Of a stretch of 64,000 nucleotides of DNA, positions 18,851 through 27,833 are shown piece after piece. Location of the stretch: assembly GCA_043720395.1 (NCBI GenBank), contig JAYSSR010000076.1, positions 13,838-77,837 on the forward strand. Direction: 5' to 3'. The notes beneath the pieces were generated by a model. That model saw only the letters and a program-made list of their open reading frames with translations. It ran no database searches and was not told where the DNA came from. A program made the position numbers and the translations under genes. Source of the stretch: JANOYY01 sp043720395 (lineage in GTDB: Bacteria > Actinomycetota > Acidimicrobiia > Acidimicrobiales > JANYDT01). Within the stretch, counting starts at the first letter, position 1. Each line of letters begins with the position of its first letter.

Positions 18851-21800
18851 CTACGAGAGTCGGGTGACGGTCACGAGCACTCGTGAGCCGTCGCCGAGTT
18901 CGGTTGACCGGGGAAGGTCGCCCTCGCTGACCGGTCCGCTGTGCCGCAGCTCCAGCGCGAGCGTCTCGGCCATCACCGTTCCACGGTGAGCGTCCACGGC
19001 CGTCCAGACCGCGGCGGTGGTCACGAGGTCCACGTTGATGCGGTCGCTCACGTCAAGGTCGGCGTCCTTGCGGGCCTGCTGGATGGCTCGAACCACATCG
19101 CGAGCGAGTCCCTCGGCCTCAAGTTCCGGTGTGAGCACGGTGTCAAGCACCACGACGCCCGCATCGCCGGACAGCGTCGCCGAACGTTCGGTGTCGACGG
19201 TCGTCAGGCGCAGCGTGTACTCACCTTCTTGCAGCTCGACGCCACCCGCGACAACGCCGCTGGGTGTCTGCTCCCACTCACCCCGCTTGACCGCGCCGAT
19301 GACCTGCTGCACGGCCTTGCCGATGCGCGGCCCGAGGACGCCGGGGACGACTTGGAGTTGGTACGTCCCCGCCGCGCCGAGGTTGGTCGAGAGGTGCACC
19401 GTCTTGACGTTCAGTTCGTCGGCGATGATCCCCGTGAACGCGGCGAGTGCGGCCGAGTCGGGTGCCACGACGGTGGCGGACGCGAGCGGCAGACGCACCC
19501 GCAACCCGCGAGCCTTGCGGACCGAGGACAGCGCGGAGCAGACGTCACGGACTCGGTCCATTGCGGCGACCAGCGTCGGATCGGCGGGCAGGTCATCCGA
19601 CGACGGCCAGTCCTGCAGGTGCACGCTCCCCGCCGCCGGGTCGAGTCCCTCGAACACCGCCTCGCTCGTGAGCGGCAGCAGGGGCGCGGCGATGCGGCAC
19701 ACCGTGTGGAGCGCGGTGTAGAGCGTGTCGAAGGCGTCGTGCGCCTCGGCCGACTCGCCGTCCCAGAAGCGGTCCCGCGAGCGACGGATGTACCAGTTGT
19801 TCAGCGTGTCGAGGAACGTCCGAACATCCGCACAGGCACCGAACAGGTCGTAGGTGTCCATATGGTTCGTGACGTCGACAACAACCTCGTGCAACTTCGC
19901 GAGGAGATATCGGTCAAGGTCGCCCGTCTGGTCAGTTCGTAGGCGCGCTGAGTACTGCGACGTGTTCGCGTACGTGGAGAAGAACGACCACGCGTTCCAT
20001 AGCGGCAGGACCACCTGACGGACGCCGTCGCGGATGCCCTGTTCGGTCACGATCAGATCGGTGCCGCGAAGGATCGACGAGGACATGAGGAACCAGCGCA
20101 TCGCGTCGGAGCCGTAGGTGTCGAACACCTCGGACACGTCGGGGTAGTTCTTCAGCGACTTCGACATTTTCTGACCGTCGCTGCCGAGCACGATCCCGTG
20201 CGCCATGCACGTGTCGAACGCCGGCCGGTCGAACAGGGCAGTCGCCAGCACGTGCAGCGTGTAGAACCAGCCGCGGGTCTGGCCGATGTACTCCACGATG
20301 AAGTCGCCGGGGTAGTGGTGCTCGAACCAGTCCTTGTTCTCGAACGGATAGTGCACTTGCGCGAACGGCATGGAGCCCGACTCGAACCAGCAGTCGAGGA
20401 CCTCGGTGACGCGTCGCATCGTCGAGTGTCCGGTTGGGTCGTCGGGGTTCGGACGCACGAGGTCGTCGACCGTTGGACGGTGCAGGTCGGTCGGGCGAAC
20501 GCCGAAGTCGCGCTCGATGTCGTCGAGTGATCCGTAGACGTCGATGCGCGGATAGGTGGGGTCGTCGGACTTCCACACGGGGATCGGCGAACCCCAGAAC
20601 CGGTTGCGCGAGATTCCCCAGTCGCGGGCGTTGGCGATCCATTTGCCGAAGCTGCCCTCCTTCACGTGCTCGGGTACCCACGTGATGTCCTTGTTCAATT
20701 CGACCATGCGATCGCGGAACTTGGTGACCTCCACGAACCAGCTCGACAACGCCCGGTAGATGAGCGGCTCGTTGCAGCGCCAGCAGTGCGGGTAGGAGTG
20801 GTCGTAGGAGTCGTGGCGAACGAGTCGGCCCATCGCGCGCAGGTCGCGGATCACGGCAGGGTTGGCGTCGAGCACCATCTGGTCCTGGTACTGCGGGACC
20901 TCGCTCGTGAAGCGTCCACGTTGGTCAACAGGGTTGACCACTTCGATGCCGAGTGCATCGGTCACGAGTTTGTCCTCCTCGCCGAAGGCCGGTGCGATGT
21001 GGACGATGCCCGTGCCGTCTTCGGTGGTCACGTAGTCGGCGGACGCGACCTGGAACGCGTTCGTATGCGCGCTGAAGAAGTCGAAGAGTGGCTTGTAGTG
21101 GCGGCCGACCAGTTCGGTGCCCTTGAGCGTGCCGACGCGCTCGGCCTTGGCGAGCTCCTTCGCGTAGGCCCCGAGACGGGCTTCGGCGAGGACGTACGTC
21201 AGGTCGCCTTCCTTCATCAGCGCGTAGTCGATGTCGGGGCCGACGGCGCAGGCGAGGTTGGAGGGCAGCGTCCAAGGAGTCGTGGTCCACGCGAGGAGAA
21301 CCTGGCCGGTCTCGTTGCCCGCGTCGTCGAGCAGCGGGAAGGTGATCGTGACCGCGGGGTCCTGACGGTTCTTGTACGCATCGTCCATGCGTAGTTCGGT
21401 GTTGCTCAACGGCGTCTCGCAGCGCCAGCAGTAGGGCATGACCTTGTAGCCCTCGTACACGAGACCCTTGTCGTACAACGTCTTGAAGGCCCACATGACC
21501 GACTCCATGTACGGGAGGTCGAGCGTCTTGTAGTCGTTGTCGAAGTCGACCCAGCGGGCGGCGCGGTTGATGTACGCCTCCCATTCGTGGGTGTAGCGCA
21601 GCACGCTCGTGCGGCACGCCTCGTTGAACTTCGCGATGCCGAACGCCTTGATCTCGATGTGTCCGGACACGCCGAGTTCTTTCTCCGCATGGACCTCGGC
21701 AGGCATGCCGTGGGTGTCCCAGCCGAAGCGACGCTCGACCCTTCTGCCGCTCATTGTTTGATACCGAGGGATGGCGTCTTTCACGTAGCTCGTGAGGAGG

Positions 21801-22033
21801 TGGCCGTAGTGGGGGAGGCCGTTCGCGAACGGTGGGCCGTCGTAGAACACGTACTCGTTCGCACCGTTGACGCCTGCCGCTCGTTGGTCGATCGACGCCT
21901 GGAAGGTGTGTTCGCGGTTCCAGCGTGCGAGCACGCCCTGTTCGAGCTCGGGAAACTTCGGGCTCTTTGCCACGTTCGGGTACGGGGTTGCGTTGGCGGT
22001 GCTCGGGGTGCTCGGGGTGCTCGGGGTGCTCAT
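18851..22033 (-). CDS. ileS: Isoleucyl-tRNA synthetase
   Basis: The product is 1,060 residues, a class I synthetase that charges tRNA-Ile in the cytoplasm. The HIGH motif is HYGH (75-78) within NGLPHYGHLL, the KMSKS motif is present exactly (near 622) in GQKMSKSLKNYPD, and FGWDTHGMPAE and the tryptophan-rich WFVEV and GWFYTLH segments are typical. The length and these motifs fit the eukaryote-like IleRS2 class, whose members are often mupirocin-resistant; that property is known for the class and not shown here. The ATG at 22033 has an AGGAG site nine bases upstream. The next codons are three repeats of Ser-Thr-Pro from a 9-bp tandem repeat. It is controlled by the T-box leader directly upstream. 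Confidence 0.97.
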   Translation of the reverse strand: MSTPSTPSTPSTANATPYPNVAKSPKFPELEQGVLARWNREHTFQASIDQRAAGVNGANEYVFYDGPPFANGLPHYGHLLTSYVKDAIPRYQTMSGRRVERRFGWDTHGMPAEVHAEKELGVSGHIEIKAFGIAKFNEACRTSVLRYTHEWEAYINRAARWVDFDNDYKTLDLPYMESVMWAFKTLYDKGLVYEGYKVMPYCWRCETPLSNTELRMDDAYKNRQDPAVTITFPLLDDAGNETGQVLLAWTTTPWTLPSNLACAVGPDIDYALMKEGDLTYVLAEARLGAYAKELAKAERVGTLKGTELVGRHYKPLFDFFSAHTNAFQVASADYVTTEDGTGIVHIAPAFGEEDKLVTDALGIEVVNPVDQRGRFTSEVPQYQDQMVLDANPAVIRDLRAMGRLVRHDSYDHSYPHCWRCNEPLIYRALSSWFVEVTKFRDRMVELNKDITWVPEHVKEGSFGKWIANARDWGISRNRFWGSPIPVWKSDDPTYPRIDVYGSLDDIERDFGVRPTDLHRPTVDDLVRPNPDDPTGHSTMRRVTEVLDCWFESGSMPFAQVHYPFENKDWFEHHYPGDFIVEYIGQTRGWFYTLHVLATALFDRPAFDTCMAHGIVLGSDGQKMSKSLKNYPDVSEVFDTYGSDAMRWFLMSSSILRGTDLIVTEQGIRDGVRQVVLPLWNAWSFFSTYANTSQYSARLRTDQTGDLDRYLLAKLHEVVVDVTNHMDTYDLFGACADVRTFLDTLNNWYIRRSRDRFWDGESAEAHDAFDTLYTALHTVCRIAAPLLPLTSEAVFEGLDPAAGSVHLQDWPSSDDLPADPTLVAAMDRVRDVCSALSSVRKARGLRVRLPLASATVVAPDSAALAAFTGIIADELNVKTVHLSTNLGAAGTYQLQVVPGVLGPRIGKAVQQVIGAVKRGEWEQTPSGVVAGGVELQEGEYTLRLTTVDTERSATLSGDAGVVVLDTVLTPELEAEGLARDVVRAIQQARKDADLDVSDRINVDLVTTAAVWTAVDAHRGTVMAETLALELRHSGPVSEGDLPRSTELGDGSRVLVTVTRLS

Positions 22034-22074
22034 CGTGGTCTCCTGCCGGTCGGCGAGCGGACGCTCGTCGATAT

Positions 22075-22267
22075 GTCCGTGCAGGGACGATCGGCGCTCT
22101 CGCACTGACCGCGGTACCACCCCACGTTGCCCTTGCCGTTGCCGACGCGAGCCACTTCGTTCGCCACTGACGGGGACGGTTTTCCGCCCGGTTCTAGTGA
22201 GCCTGCTGCCTTCGCGGCGGGCCGTTCTTCCGGGAGCTCCGGGGTGATGGCCCCATCAGCGCTTGTG
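22075..22267 (-). promoter_or_regulatory. T-box riboswitch leader of ileS (isoleucine specifier)
   Basis: On the coding strand the leader starts with a short stem holding the isoleucine codon AUC (22248-22246) between GGGGCC and ACCCC, the ultrashort stem I known from actinobacterial ileS leaders. It is followed by CCCGGAAGAAC and ends in the hallmark GGGGTGGTACCGCGG (complement of about 22111-22125) and a CGTCCC closing segment. The UGGU bulge would pair with an ACCA 3' end, as expected for tRNA-Ile. No intrinsic terminator is seen between the T-box and the start codon. Control is therefore probably at translation, through access to the AGGAG site, as in other actinobacteria. Confidence 0.9.
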
Positions 22268-22273
22268 GCGAAA

Positions 22274-22279
22274 ATCGTA
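22274..22279 (-). promoter_or_regulatory. Probable -10 element of the ileS promoter
   Basis: TACGAT on the coding strand lies about seven bases before the first base needed for the T-box stem I. No good -35 TTGACA is seen at the expected distance. Confidence 0.5.
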
Positions 22280-22336
22280 CTCCGCCATCGCCCGGCCAAG
22301 CCGCCGATTTCGTGCCTGGCGCTTGCTCGCAGTCGG

Positions 22337-22425
22337 CGCGGACGCTGGCGGTGTCGTTGGTGCCGACGAAAGTCGTCCGCGCACGCTGCGCGGGCGACTC
22401 TCACCAGCGCGGACGACACCGCCAG
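22337..22425. repeat. Nested palindrome between divergent ileS and miaA
   Basis: Outer arms CTGGCGGTGTCGT (22345-22357) and exact complement (22413-22425) enclose a second stem (AGTCGTCCGCGCA, 22371-22383, with 22387-22399, one mismatch) closed by a three-base loop. On the reverse strand the units GTCGTCCGCGC and GTCGCCCGCGC follow each other with a 19-bp period before being inverted. Confidence 0.7.
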
Positions 22426-22542
22426 TCATCGACCACGTCACGTCCGGATTCAGTGCGCTCGCGGGAGGCGTCGGCGGGACCACCCGAGGACCCGCCAACT
22501 ATCGTTGTGCGACGTGGAGCTGACGTCGTTGCGGGTCCGTCC

Positions 22543-23565
22543 GTGACGTCGCCAGCGGGCGGGCCGTCTCGGCTCGTCATCGTCGGGACGACTGGGAGCG
22601 GGAAGTCGGCGCTCGGATTGGCAGTTGCCTGTCGATTGCGTGACGAGGGGGTTCCCGCTGAGATCGTGTGCGTCGACTCGATGACGGTCTACCGCGGACT
22701 GGAAATTGGCACCGCGAAGCCACCAGCCGCCGACCGGTTGCTTGTTCCACATCACTGCTTGGACCTCGTCGATCCGTGCAACGAATACTCGGTCGGCGAC
22801 TATCAGCGTGTCGCGCTCGCCGCGATTGCGGACATCGAGTCGCGGGGTGCAGTGCCGATCCTCGTTGGTGGCACAGGCCTGTATGTCGACGCCGTCGTCG
22901 ATGAGCTAAATATTCCGGCTCAGTATCCATTGGTTCGAGCGGCACTGGACGCCGAACGTTTGGATGGCGTGTCGGTCGAGGAACTACATGCGCGCTTAGT
23001 AGTTCTCGATCCGGTTGCTGCAGCCAGAATGGAACCCACGAACGAGCGGCGGATCGTGCGAGCGCTTGAGGTGTGCGTCGGCAGTGGGCGCGCGTTCTCG
23101 TCGTACGGCCCGGGGCTGGTGGCGTCGCAGCGTCCGAATCGGTCGTTGCTGATCGGGCTGCGATGGGATCGGGTGCCGCTCGCCGCTCGTTTGGAGCAGC
23201 GGCTCGCAGCTCAGTTCGACGCAGGTTTCGCGGAGGAGGCGACTGCGCTGTGGGTCGGTGCTGGCGCGCTCTCGAAGACGGTGCGTCAGGCGCTTGGCTA
23301 TCGGGAGCTGTGGCGGCTGCTCGATAAGGGCGGAGATCTCGGCGACCGCACGGCTCTCTCGACCGTGAAGGATGAAATTCTCCTCAGGACGCGCCAGTTC
23401 GCCGTACGCCAGGAACGCTGGTTTCGTCGAGATCAGCGCATCAGATGGCTCGATGGTGACCGACCTCTCGGGGACCTTGTGGCCGAGACCTACGCGAGCC
23501 TTTATGGTCTCGGCGGTCTCGACGTGGCAGGCGTCCCTGAGGCGACGGATCGCGTGCCAACCTGA
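22543..23565 (+). CDS. miaA: tRNA dimethylallyltransferase
   Basis: The enzyme transfers a dimethylallyl group to A37 of tRNAs that read UNN codons. About 340 residues from the chosen start, close to the family norm. Seen are the P-loop GTTGSGKSA near residue 14, the catalytic DSMTVYRGLEIGTAKP (the family DS-Q-Y segment, here with Met and Thr replacing the usual AMQ), HHCLDLVDP, VGGTGLYVDAV, and the C-terminal QALGYRE. The frame is open from 22312, but homology starts after the palindrome. GTG at 22543 or at 22507 are the likely starts, neither with a clear ribosome-binding site. It leads a miaA-dapF-hflX operon on the plus strand. Confidence 0.92.
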   Translation: MTSPAGGPSRLVIVGTTGSGKSALGLAVACRLRDEGVPAEIVCVDSMTVYRGLEIGTAKPPAADRLLVPHHCLDLVDPCNEYSVGDYQRVALAAIADIESRGAVPILVGGTGLYVDAVVDELNIPAQYPLVRAALDAERLDGVSVEELHARLVVLDPVAAARMEPTNERRIVRALEVCVGSGRAFSSYGPGLVASQRPNRSLLIGLRWDRVPLAARLEQRLAAQFDAGFAEEATALWVGAGALSKTVRQALGYRELWRLLDKGGDLGDRTALSTVKDEILLRTRQFAVRQERWFRRDQRIRWLDGDRPLGDLVAETYASLYGLGGLDVAGVPEATDRVPT

Positions 23566-23664
23566 GCGACCGGCCCACTCTCGTGCCAAGGGGTCGATCG
23601 CGCGGCTGATTTCGGGTGCGCGTCTGAATGTTGAGCCTGATCGACGCTGTGCGCGGCGATACTG

Positions 23665-24606
23665 GTGATGCCCATGACTTCCGCCCCCGCAACCACGCTC
23701 ATGCTCACGCTCACCAAGCACCACGGCCTCGGCAACGACTTCATCGTGCTGGCTGACCAAGCCATTGCCGCTGCGATGTCGGGCGACGATCGCGCGGCGC
23801 TCACTCGGGCCGTGTGCGATCGCCACCGCGGCGTGGGTGCGGACGGACTTCTGTTCGCATTGCCCGCGCCGACCGACGGCAGTGCCGATGTGACCATGCG
23901 TCTCCACAATGCCGATGGCGGAATCGCCGAAATGAGCGGCAACGGCATCCGCTGCTTTGCGCAAGCGATTGTGGACGCCGCCATCGTGGCACCCGGCACG
24001 GTTCGAATCGCCACCGATGCCGGATTGCGGATCGTCGAAGGTGGACGTTCCGACTCCCACGGCCTCACACACTTCCGAGTCGACATGGGTTTGCCCGTTG
24101 CCGGCCCGTTGATCCCCGAGTCTGCATGGGACGCTTTGAAGGCGATTGTGCCGAACCTCGTGACTACGATGCAGGTGACCACGGTTGATGTCGGCAACCC
24201 ACACATCGTTGTCGCTCTCGACCATGCCCGATTCGGTGACGTCGATATCGAGACGTTCGGCCCGAGCGTGGAACGGGCGTTTCTTGACGGACCGACCAAG
24301 GGCATCAACGTCGAAGTGATCGCTCTCCGACCGGCCGCCGATACGTCAGTCAAAGAACGGCCGGTCATTGACATGCTGGTGTGGGAACGCGGGGTCGGAG
24401 TAACGCAGGCGTGCGGTACGGGAGCTGTGGCCAGCGCGGTCGCCGCACATCGGTGGGGGCTCGTAGACGTCGTGGCCGACGTGGTCCAACCAGGTGGAAC
24501 CGCAGGTGTCGAAGTCCACGCGGATCGGGCATTCCTGATCGGCCCGACGCAATTCATATGCACACTTCTTTGGCCGTCGATGCCTTGGACGGGTGGTGAT
24601 CGCTGA
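23665..24606 (+). CDS. dapF: Diaminopimelate epimerase
   Basis: The enzyme converts LL- to meso-diaminopimelate for lysine and peptidoglycan synthesis. It is 313 residues. KHHGLGNDF marks the N-terminus. The two catalytic cysteines lie in SGNGIRC (about residue 97) and in ACGTGA (about residue 249), the expected thiol pair of this cofactor-independent epimerase. Three starts are clustered here (GTG 23665, ATG 23668, ATG 23674) and the choice between them is open. Its stop codon overlaps the hflX start by one base (TGATG), so translation is coupled. Confidence 0.95.
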   Translation: MMPMTSAPATTLMLTLTKHHGLGNDFIVLADQAIAAAMSGDDRAALTRAVCDRHRGVGADGLLFALPAPTDGSADVTMRLHNADGGIAEMSGNGIRCFAQAIVDAAIVAPGTVRIATDAGLRIVEGGRSDSHGLTHFRVDMGLPVAGPLIPESAWDALKAIVPNLVTTMQVTTVDVGNPHIVVALDHARFGDVDIETFGPSVERAFLDGPTKGINVEVIALRPAADTSVKERPVIDMLVWERGVGVTQACGTGAVASAVAAHRWGLVDVVADVVQPGGTAGVEVHADRAFLIGPTQFICTLLWPSMPWTGGDR

Positions 24607-25934
24607 TGTCCGGTGGCCCGGTCAAGCAGCTCATCGACCGCTCGATCAAGGAAAAGATAGTGCTGGTCGGCGTTGTGATTCCACCGATGACGGCCGACGA
24701 AGCGGAGATTGGGCTCGACGAACTCGCACAGCTGATCGACACCGCTGGTGCCGAGGAACTGGCCCGGGTCGTGCAGCGTCGTGACGCTCCAGACCCTGCG
24801 TTCTTCGTGGGCAAGGGAAAGGCGGAGGAGCTGCGCCAGGTCAGCGAGGCGGTCGACGCGGACACGGTGGTGTTCGACACCGAACTTGCGCCGAAGCAGA
24901 GTCGCAACCTCGAGAAGCTGCTTGGACGCACGGCGATCGACCGTACCGCCGTGATCCTCGACATCTTCGCCCAGAACGCCCGCACGGCGGAGGGCAAGGC
25001 GCAGGTCGAACTGGCGCAGCTCCGATATCGGCTGCCGCGTCTGCGCGGCAAGGGAGCGTCGCTTTCGCAGCAGGGCGGTGCTGCAGGAGGTGCGCGCATC
25101 GGTACCCGTGGGCCGGGCGAGACGAAGCTCGAAGCCGACCGTCGCCGCCTGTTGGAGCGCGTGCACAAGTTGGAGCAGCAGCTCAACGACCTTCAGAAGG
25201 TACGTCTGACGCAGCGCAAGGGACGGCGTCGAAATCGTCAGGCGGCGGTCACCCTCGTGGGCTATACGAACGCGGGGAAGTCGACGTTGCTCAATCGCCT
25301 CACCGAGGCCGGAGTCCTTGTGGAGGACCGATTGTTCTCGACGCTCGACCCCACGACTCGGCGCCTCGATCTGCCCGGCGGCGAGGTCGTGCTGCTGAGC
25401 GACACGGTCGGCTTCGTACGCAACCTTCCGCATCAGCTGGTCGAGGCGTTCAAGTCCACCCTCGACGAAGTTGCCGAGGCCGATCTCCTCGTGCACGTCG
25501 TCGATGCGAGCGGCCCCCACCCCGAGGCGAACATCCTCGCTGTCGACACGGTGCTGTCGGAGATCGACGCCGACGCCGTGCCGCAGATGATCGTGTTCAA
25601 CAAGGTTGACGTGGCCTGGCCCGATGCCGTCGAGCGACTCCTCGCGAAGTACCCCGGCAGCGTCGCATTGTCGGCTGTGAGTGGCGTCGGCATTGATGAG
25701 TTCCTCGAATCGCTCGGTGATCGTCTTCGCTCGTTGTCAAACGTTGTTGAACTGCTCGTGCCCTACGACCGCGGCGACGTTGTCGCGGCCATCCACCGCG
25801 AGGGCGAAGTCATCGTCGAAGCCCACGAAGACGGCGGCACGAGACTGCGGGCCCGACTCGACGTGGCCGCGGCAGGCAAGTACCACGAGTTCACCGTGAC
25901 GCCCGAATTGCCGGTTGCCGCAGCGGCTCACTGA
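24606..25934 (+). CDS. hflX: GTPase HflX
   Basis: HflX is a ribosome-associated GTPase that splits stalled or hibernating 70S ribosomes. The product is 442 residues. The N-terminal HflX domain includes DPAFFVGKGKAEEL and the glycine-rich RGPGETKLEADRR that precedes a coiled linker. The GTPase domain has G1 GYTNAGKST (about residue 219), the G3 segment DTVGF, and G4 NKVD. A C-terminal beta-rich domain closes it. A gene order of miaA-dapF-hflX is common in actinobacteria. It ends in a region with no further genes. Confidence 0.95.
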   Translation: MSGGPVKQLIDRSIKEKIVLVGVVIPPMTADEAEIGLDELAQLIDTAGAEELARVVQRRDAPDPAFFVGKGKAEELRQVSEAVDADTVVFDTELAPKQSRNLEKLLGRTAIDRTAVILDIFAQNARTAEGKAQVELAQLRYRLPRLRGKGASLSQQGGAAGGARIGTRGPGETKLEADRRRLLERVHKLEQQLNDLQKVRLTQRKGRRRNRQAAVTLVGYTNAGKSTLLNRLTEAGVLVEDRLFSTLDPTTRRLDLPGGEVVLLSDTVGFVRNLPHQLVEAFKSTLDEVAEADLLVHVVDASGPHPEANILAVDTVLSEIDADAVPQMIVFNKVDVAWPDAVERLLAKYPGSVALSAVSGVGIDEFLESLGDRLRSLSNVVELLVPYDRGDVVAAIHREGEVIVEAHEDGGTRLRARLDVAAAGKYHEFTVTPELPVAAAAH

Positions 25935-26483
25935 CTAACTCGCAAGCCGGTCCGGGTTCCAACTGCAGTCGTGCAGACGAGCGCTGGCTGGAGTCGCTCC
26001 ACCGACTCGGCAAGCGTTTCGACACCGGGTCGCCCGACAGAGTCGTCCGGCACAGCGGTCGGGACACGGGTCACTGACCACGGGTCACCGTGACCACCGG
26101 TCACTCCGGGGGTCATCCGGTGTCTTCCCACAGTTCGTCGGCTACGAGTGCGAGTCGTTGGATCGAGGTTGCGAATCGTTCATGTAGCGGTGGCCCTTCA
26201 TGCCCACCAAGGGTCTCGGCACGTTCGGGGTGCGTGGCCCGCCAAGGCGCATCGGCGATCTGTTGCAACCGTCCACGAACCTCATCGTGGGACTTCTCCG
26301 TGCAGACGATGTCGGGCAGCGGCTCGTCGGTGTTGGTCTGCTTGGGACTGGTGGCTCACGAGTCGGACGGCCTGAACCCTGGCGAGCCCGGGGAGTCCGC
26401 CCGACGACTGGTTCTGCAGAATGCGGATTCAGACCCCACAATTTGCGGTTTCATAGCCTGAAATCTGCGGATACGATGAAACT
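25935..26483. other. Gene-poor region with GGTCAC repeats and decayed reading frames
   Basis: This 549-base stretch has no convincing gene. It contains two exact copies of CACGGGTCAC (26065-26074, 26079-26088) followed by inverted copies (GTGACC), forming a compact palindromic cluster up to about 26110. On the reverse strand a coding-like frame (26355 to a stop at 26113, ending LVADELWEDTG) has no start codon, which suggests a gene remnant. The promoter of the ATPase gene occupies the right end. Confidence 0.5.
26472..26477 (+). promoter_or_regulatory. -10 element of a leaderless promoter
   Basis: TACGAT lies exactly six bases before the GTG start of the ATPase gene, so transcription should begin at or next to the start codon. 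A TTTCA-N5-TGAAA inverted repeat (26449-26463) sits where the -35 region would be and may be an operator. Confidence 0.6.
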
Positions 26484-27728
26484 GTGACGAACGTTTCGCG
26501 GTCGATCCAACCGACGTTGCTCCGCCTCATCGACGAAGAACCGGTGCTGATTGTTCAGGGTCCGCGGGCGTGCGGCAAGACGACCGTCATTCGCGAAGTC
26601 GCAGCGACCTTCGGGCGGGAGTTGCTCGATCTCGCCGAGCCGTCGAATCAACTGGTTGCATCGCAGGACCCGGCCGCGTACTTGGCCCAACGTGCCGAGC
26701 CGGTGTTCGTCGACGAATTCCAGCGCGTGCCGGCCATTTTGCCGGTGATCAAGCGGTCGGTCGATCAAGACCCTCGGTATGGAGCGTTCGTCCTCACCGG
26801 TTCGACCACGCAGGATCTCCTGCCAAAAGGGTCTGAGACACTGGCCGGCCGGAGCACGGTCGTAACGATGTGGGGCTTTTCGCAGGGCGAGATTCTCGGG
26901 GTTCAGGAGCGCTTCGTCGATCGAGTGTTCACGGAGCCCGAGGGACTTCTAGCCCATCGCACCGGCTGGTCCAGAGCTGACTATTCACGGGCCGTCGCGA
27001 CAGGCGGGTTTCCTGAAGTGGTTCGCCGCACCCGCGTCGAGGCGAAGCGTCGATGGCAAACCGAATACGCGGCGCGCGTAGCGGACCGGGACCTCGCCGA
27101 GCTCGTTCGACTCCGACAACCGGGCGTCTTTCGGACTGTGCTCGAACTCGCATCGGTTCAGACTTCCGACGTGCTCAACGTGAGTGCGATGGCGAACGAA
27201 CTTCGAGCTGGTCGCGATGCCGTCAACACCTACCTTGAACTCTTGGAGCGCGTGTTTCTCCTTCGACGGCTTCGGACCTATTCCCGAAACCTCTCGACGC
27301 GCGTGACAGCGCATCCAAAGCTCCACGTGACCGATAGTGGCTTGGCGACGGCGCTCGCCCGTCTCGATGAGAACACCATTGGCCGCCATCCGCATTTCGG
27401 TCACCTGCTTGAGTCGTTCGTCGTCGCCGAGGTCGTGAAGCAGCTTGGCTGGTCAACTGCGCATTGCGAGCCTTGGTACTTCCGAGACGCCGCAGGAACC
27501 GAAGTCGACTTGGTGCTCGAGAGAAGCGACGGCGCCCTCGTCGGCATTGAAGTCAAGGCGGGAGTGACCGTCGGTCCGCCTGACGCCAAAGGCTTGCATC
27601 GACTCCGTGACCTCGTCGGCGAACGCTTCGTCCACGGTGTCGTGCTCTACACCGGATCGGGCTCGTTCCGAATGGAGGGCGATCCACAGATCACCGCACA
27701 TCCGGTATCGGTTCTTTGGAGCGAATGA
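26484..27728 (+). CDS. ATP-binding protein, AAA_14 and DUF4143 family
   Basis: The product is 414 residues. An N-terminal AAA-type ATPase domain has the Walker A sequence GPRACGKTT (about residue 27) and the Walker B sequence PVFVDEFQ, followed by a sensor-like LTGSTTQD. The C-terminal DUF4143 domain has the nuclease-like signature of this family: FVVAEVVKQLGW, then TEVDLVLE and GIEVKAG, which resemble the catalytic D-ExK pattern of PD-(D/E)XK enzymes. Such proteins are common in accessory regions and may act as DNA-processing or defence-linked ATPases; the exact role is unknown. It precedes the hipBA-like pair by about 100 bases. Confidence 0.85.
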   Translation: MTNVSRSIQPTLLRLIDEEPVLIVQGPRACGKTTVIREVAATFGRELLDLAEPSNQLVASQDPAAYLAQRAEPVFVDEFQRVPAILPVIKRSVDQDPRYGAFVLTGSTTQDLLPKGSETLAGRSTVVTMWGFSQGEILGVQERFVDRVFTEPEGLLAHRTGWSRADYSRAVATGGFPEVVRRTRVEAKRRWQTEYAARVADRDLAELVRLRQPGVFRTVLELASVQTSDVLNVSAMANELRAGRDAVNTYLELLERVFLLRRLRTYSRNLSTRVTAHPKLHVTDSGLATALARLDENTIGRHPHFGHLLESFVVAEVVKQLGWSTAHCEPWYFRDAAGTEVDLVLERSDGALVGIEVKAGVTVGPPDAKGLHRLRDLVGERFVHGVVLYTGSGSFRMEGDPQITAHPVSVLWSE

Positions 27729-27793
27729 GTGCACCGGCCCACGCAAGCCGGGCTCGTTTGTTGATCGGTGCCCGAGTCTCGTTGCAGACAAAG

Positions 27794-27830
27794 ATACTTG
27801 TGTTTGTAACCCTTACGTGAAATTATACTT
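27794..27830 (+). promoter_or_regulatory. AT-rich promoter/operator region of the hipBA-like pair
   Basis: A strikingly AT-rich patch holds a -10 candidate TATACT (27824-27829) four bases before an ATG. It also holds the palindrome GTAACCCTTAC (27806-27816) and two direct ATACTT copies (27794, 27825). These are suitable sites for autoregulation by the HTH antitoxin. Confidence 0.45.
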
Positions 27831-27833
27831 TCG

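Noticed and set aside
25928..26131. 67-codon reverse-strand frame ending at the hflX stop
   Set aside because: Part of it looks coding, but the start region overlaps another decayed frame and no family or ribosome-binding site is seen; noted only as possible remnant.
26113..26355. Reverse-strand coding-like frame ending LVADELWEDTG
   Set aside because: It has no ATG or GTG start and no recognised domain, so it cannot be supported as an intact gene.
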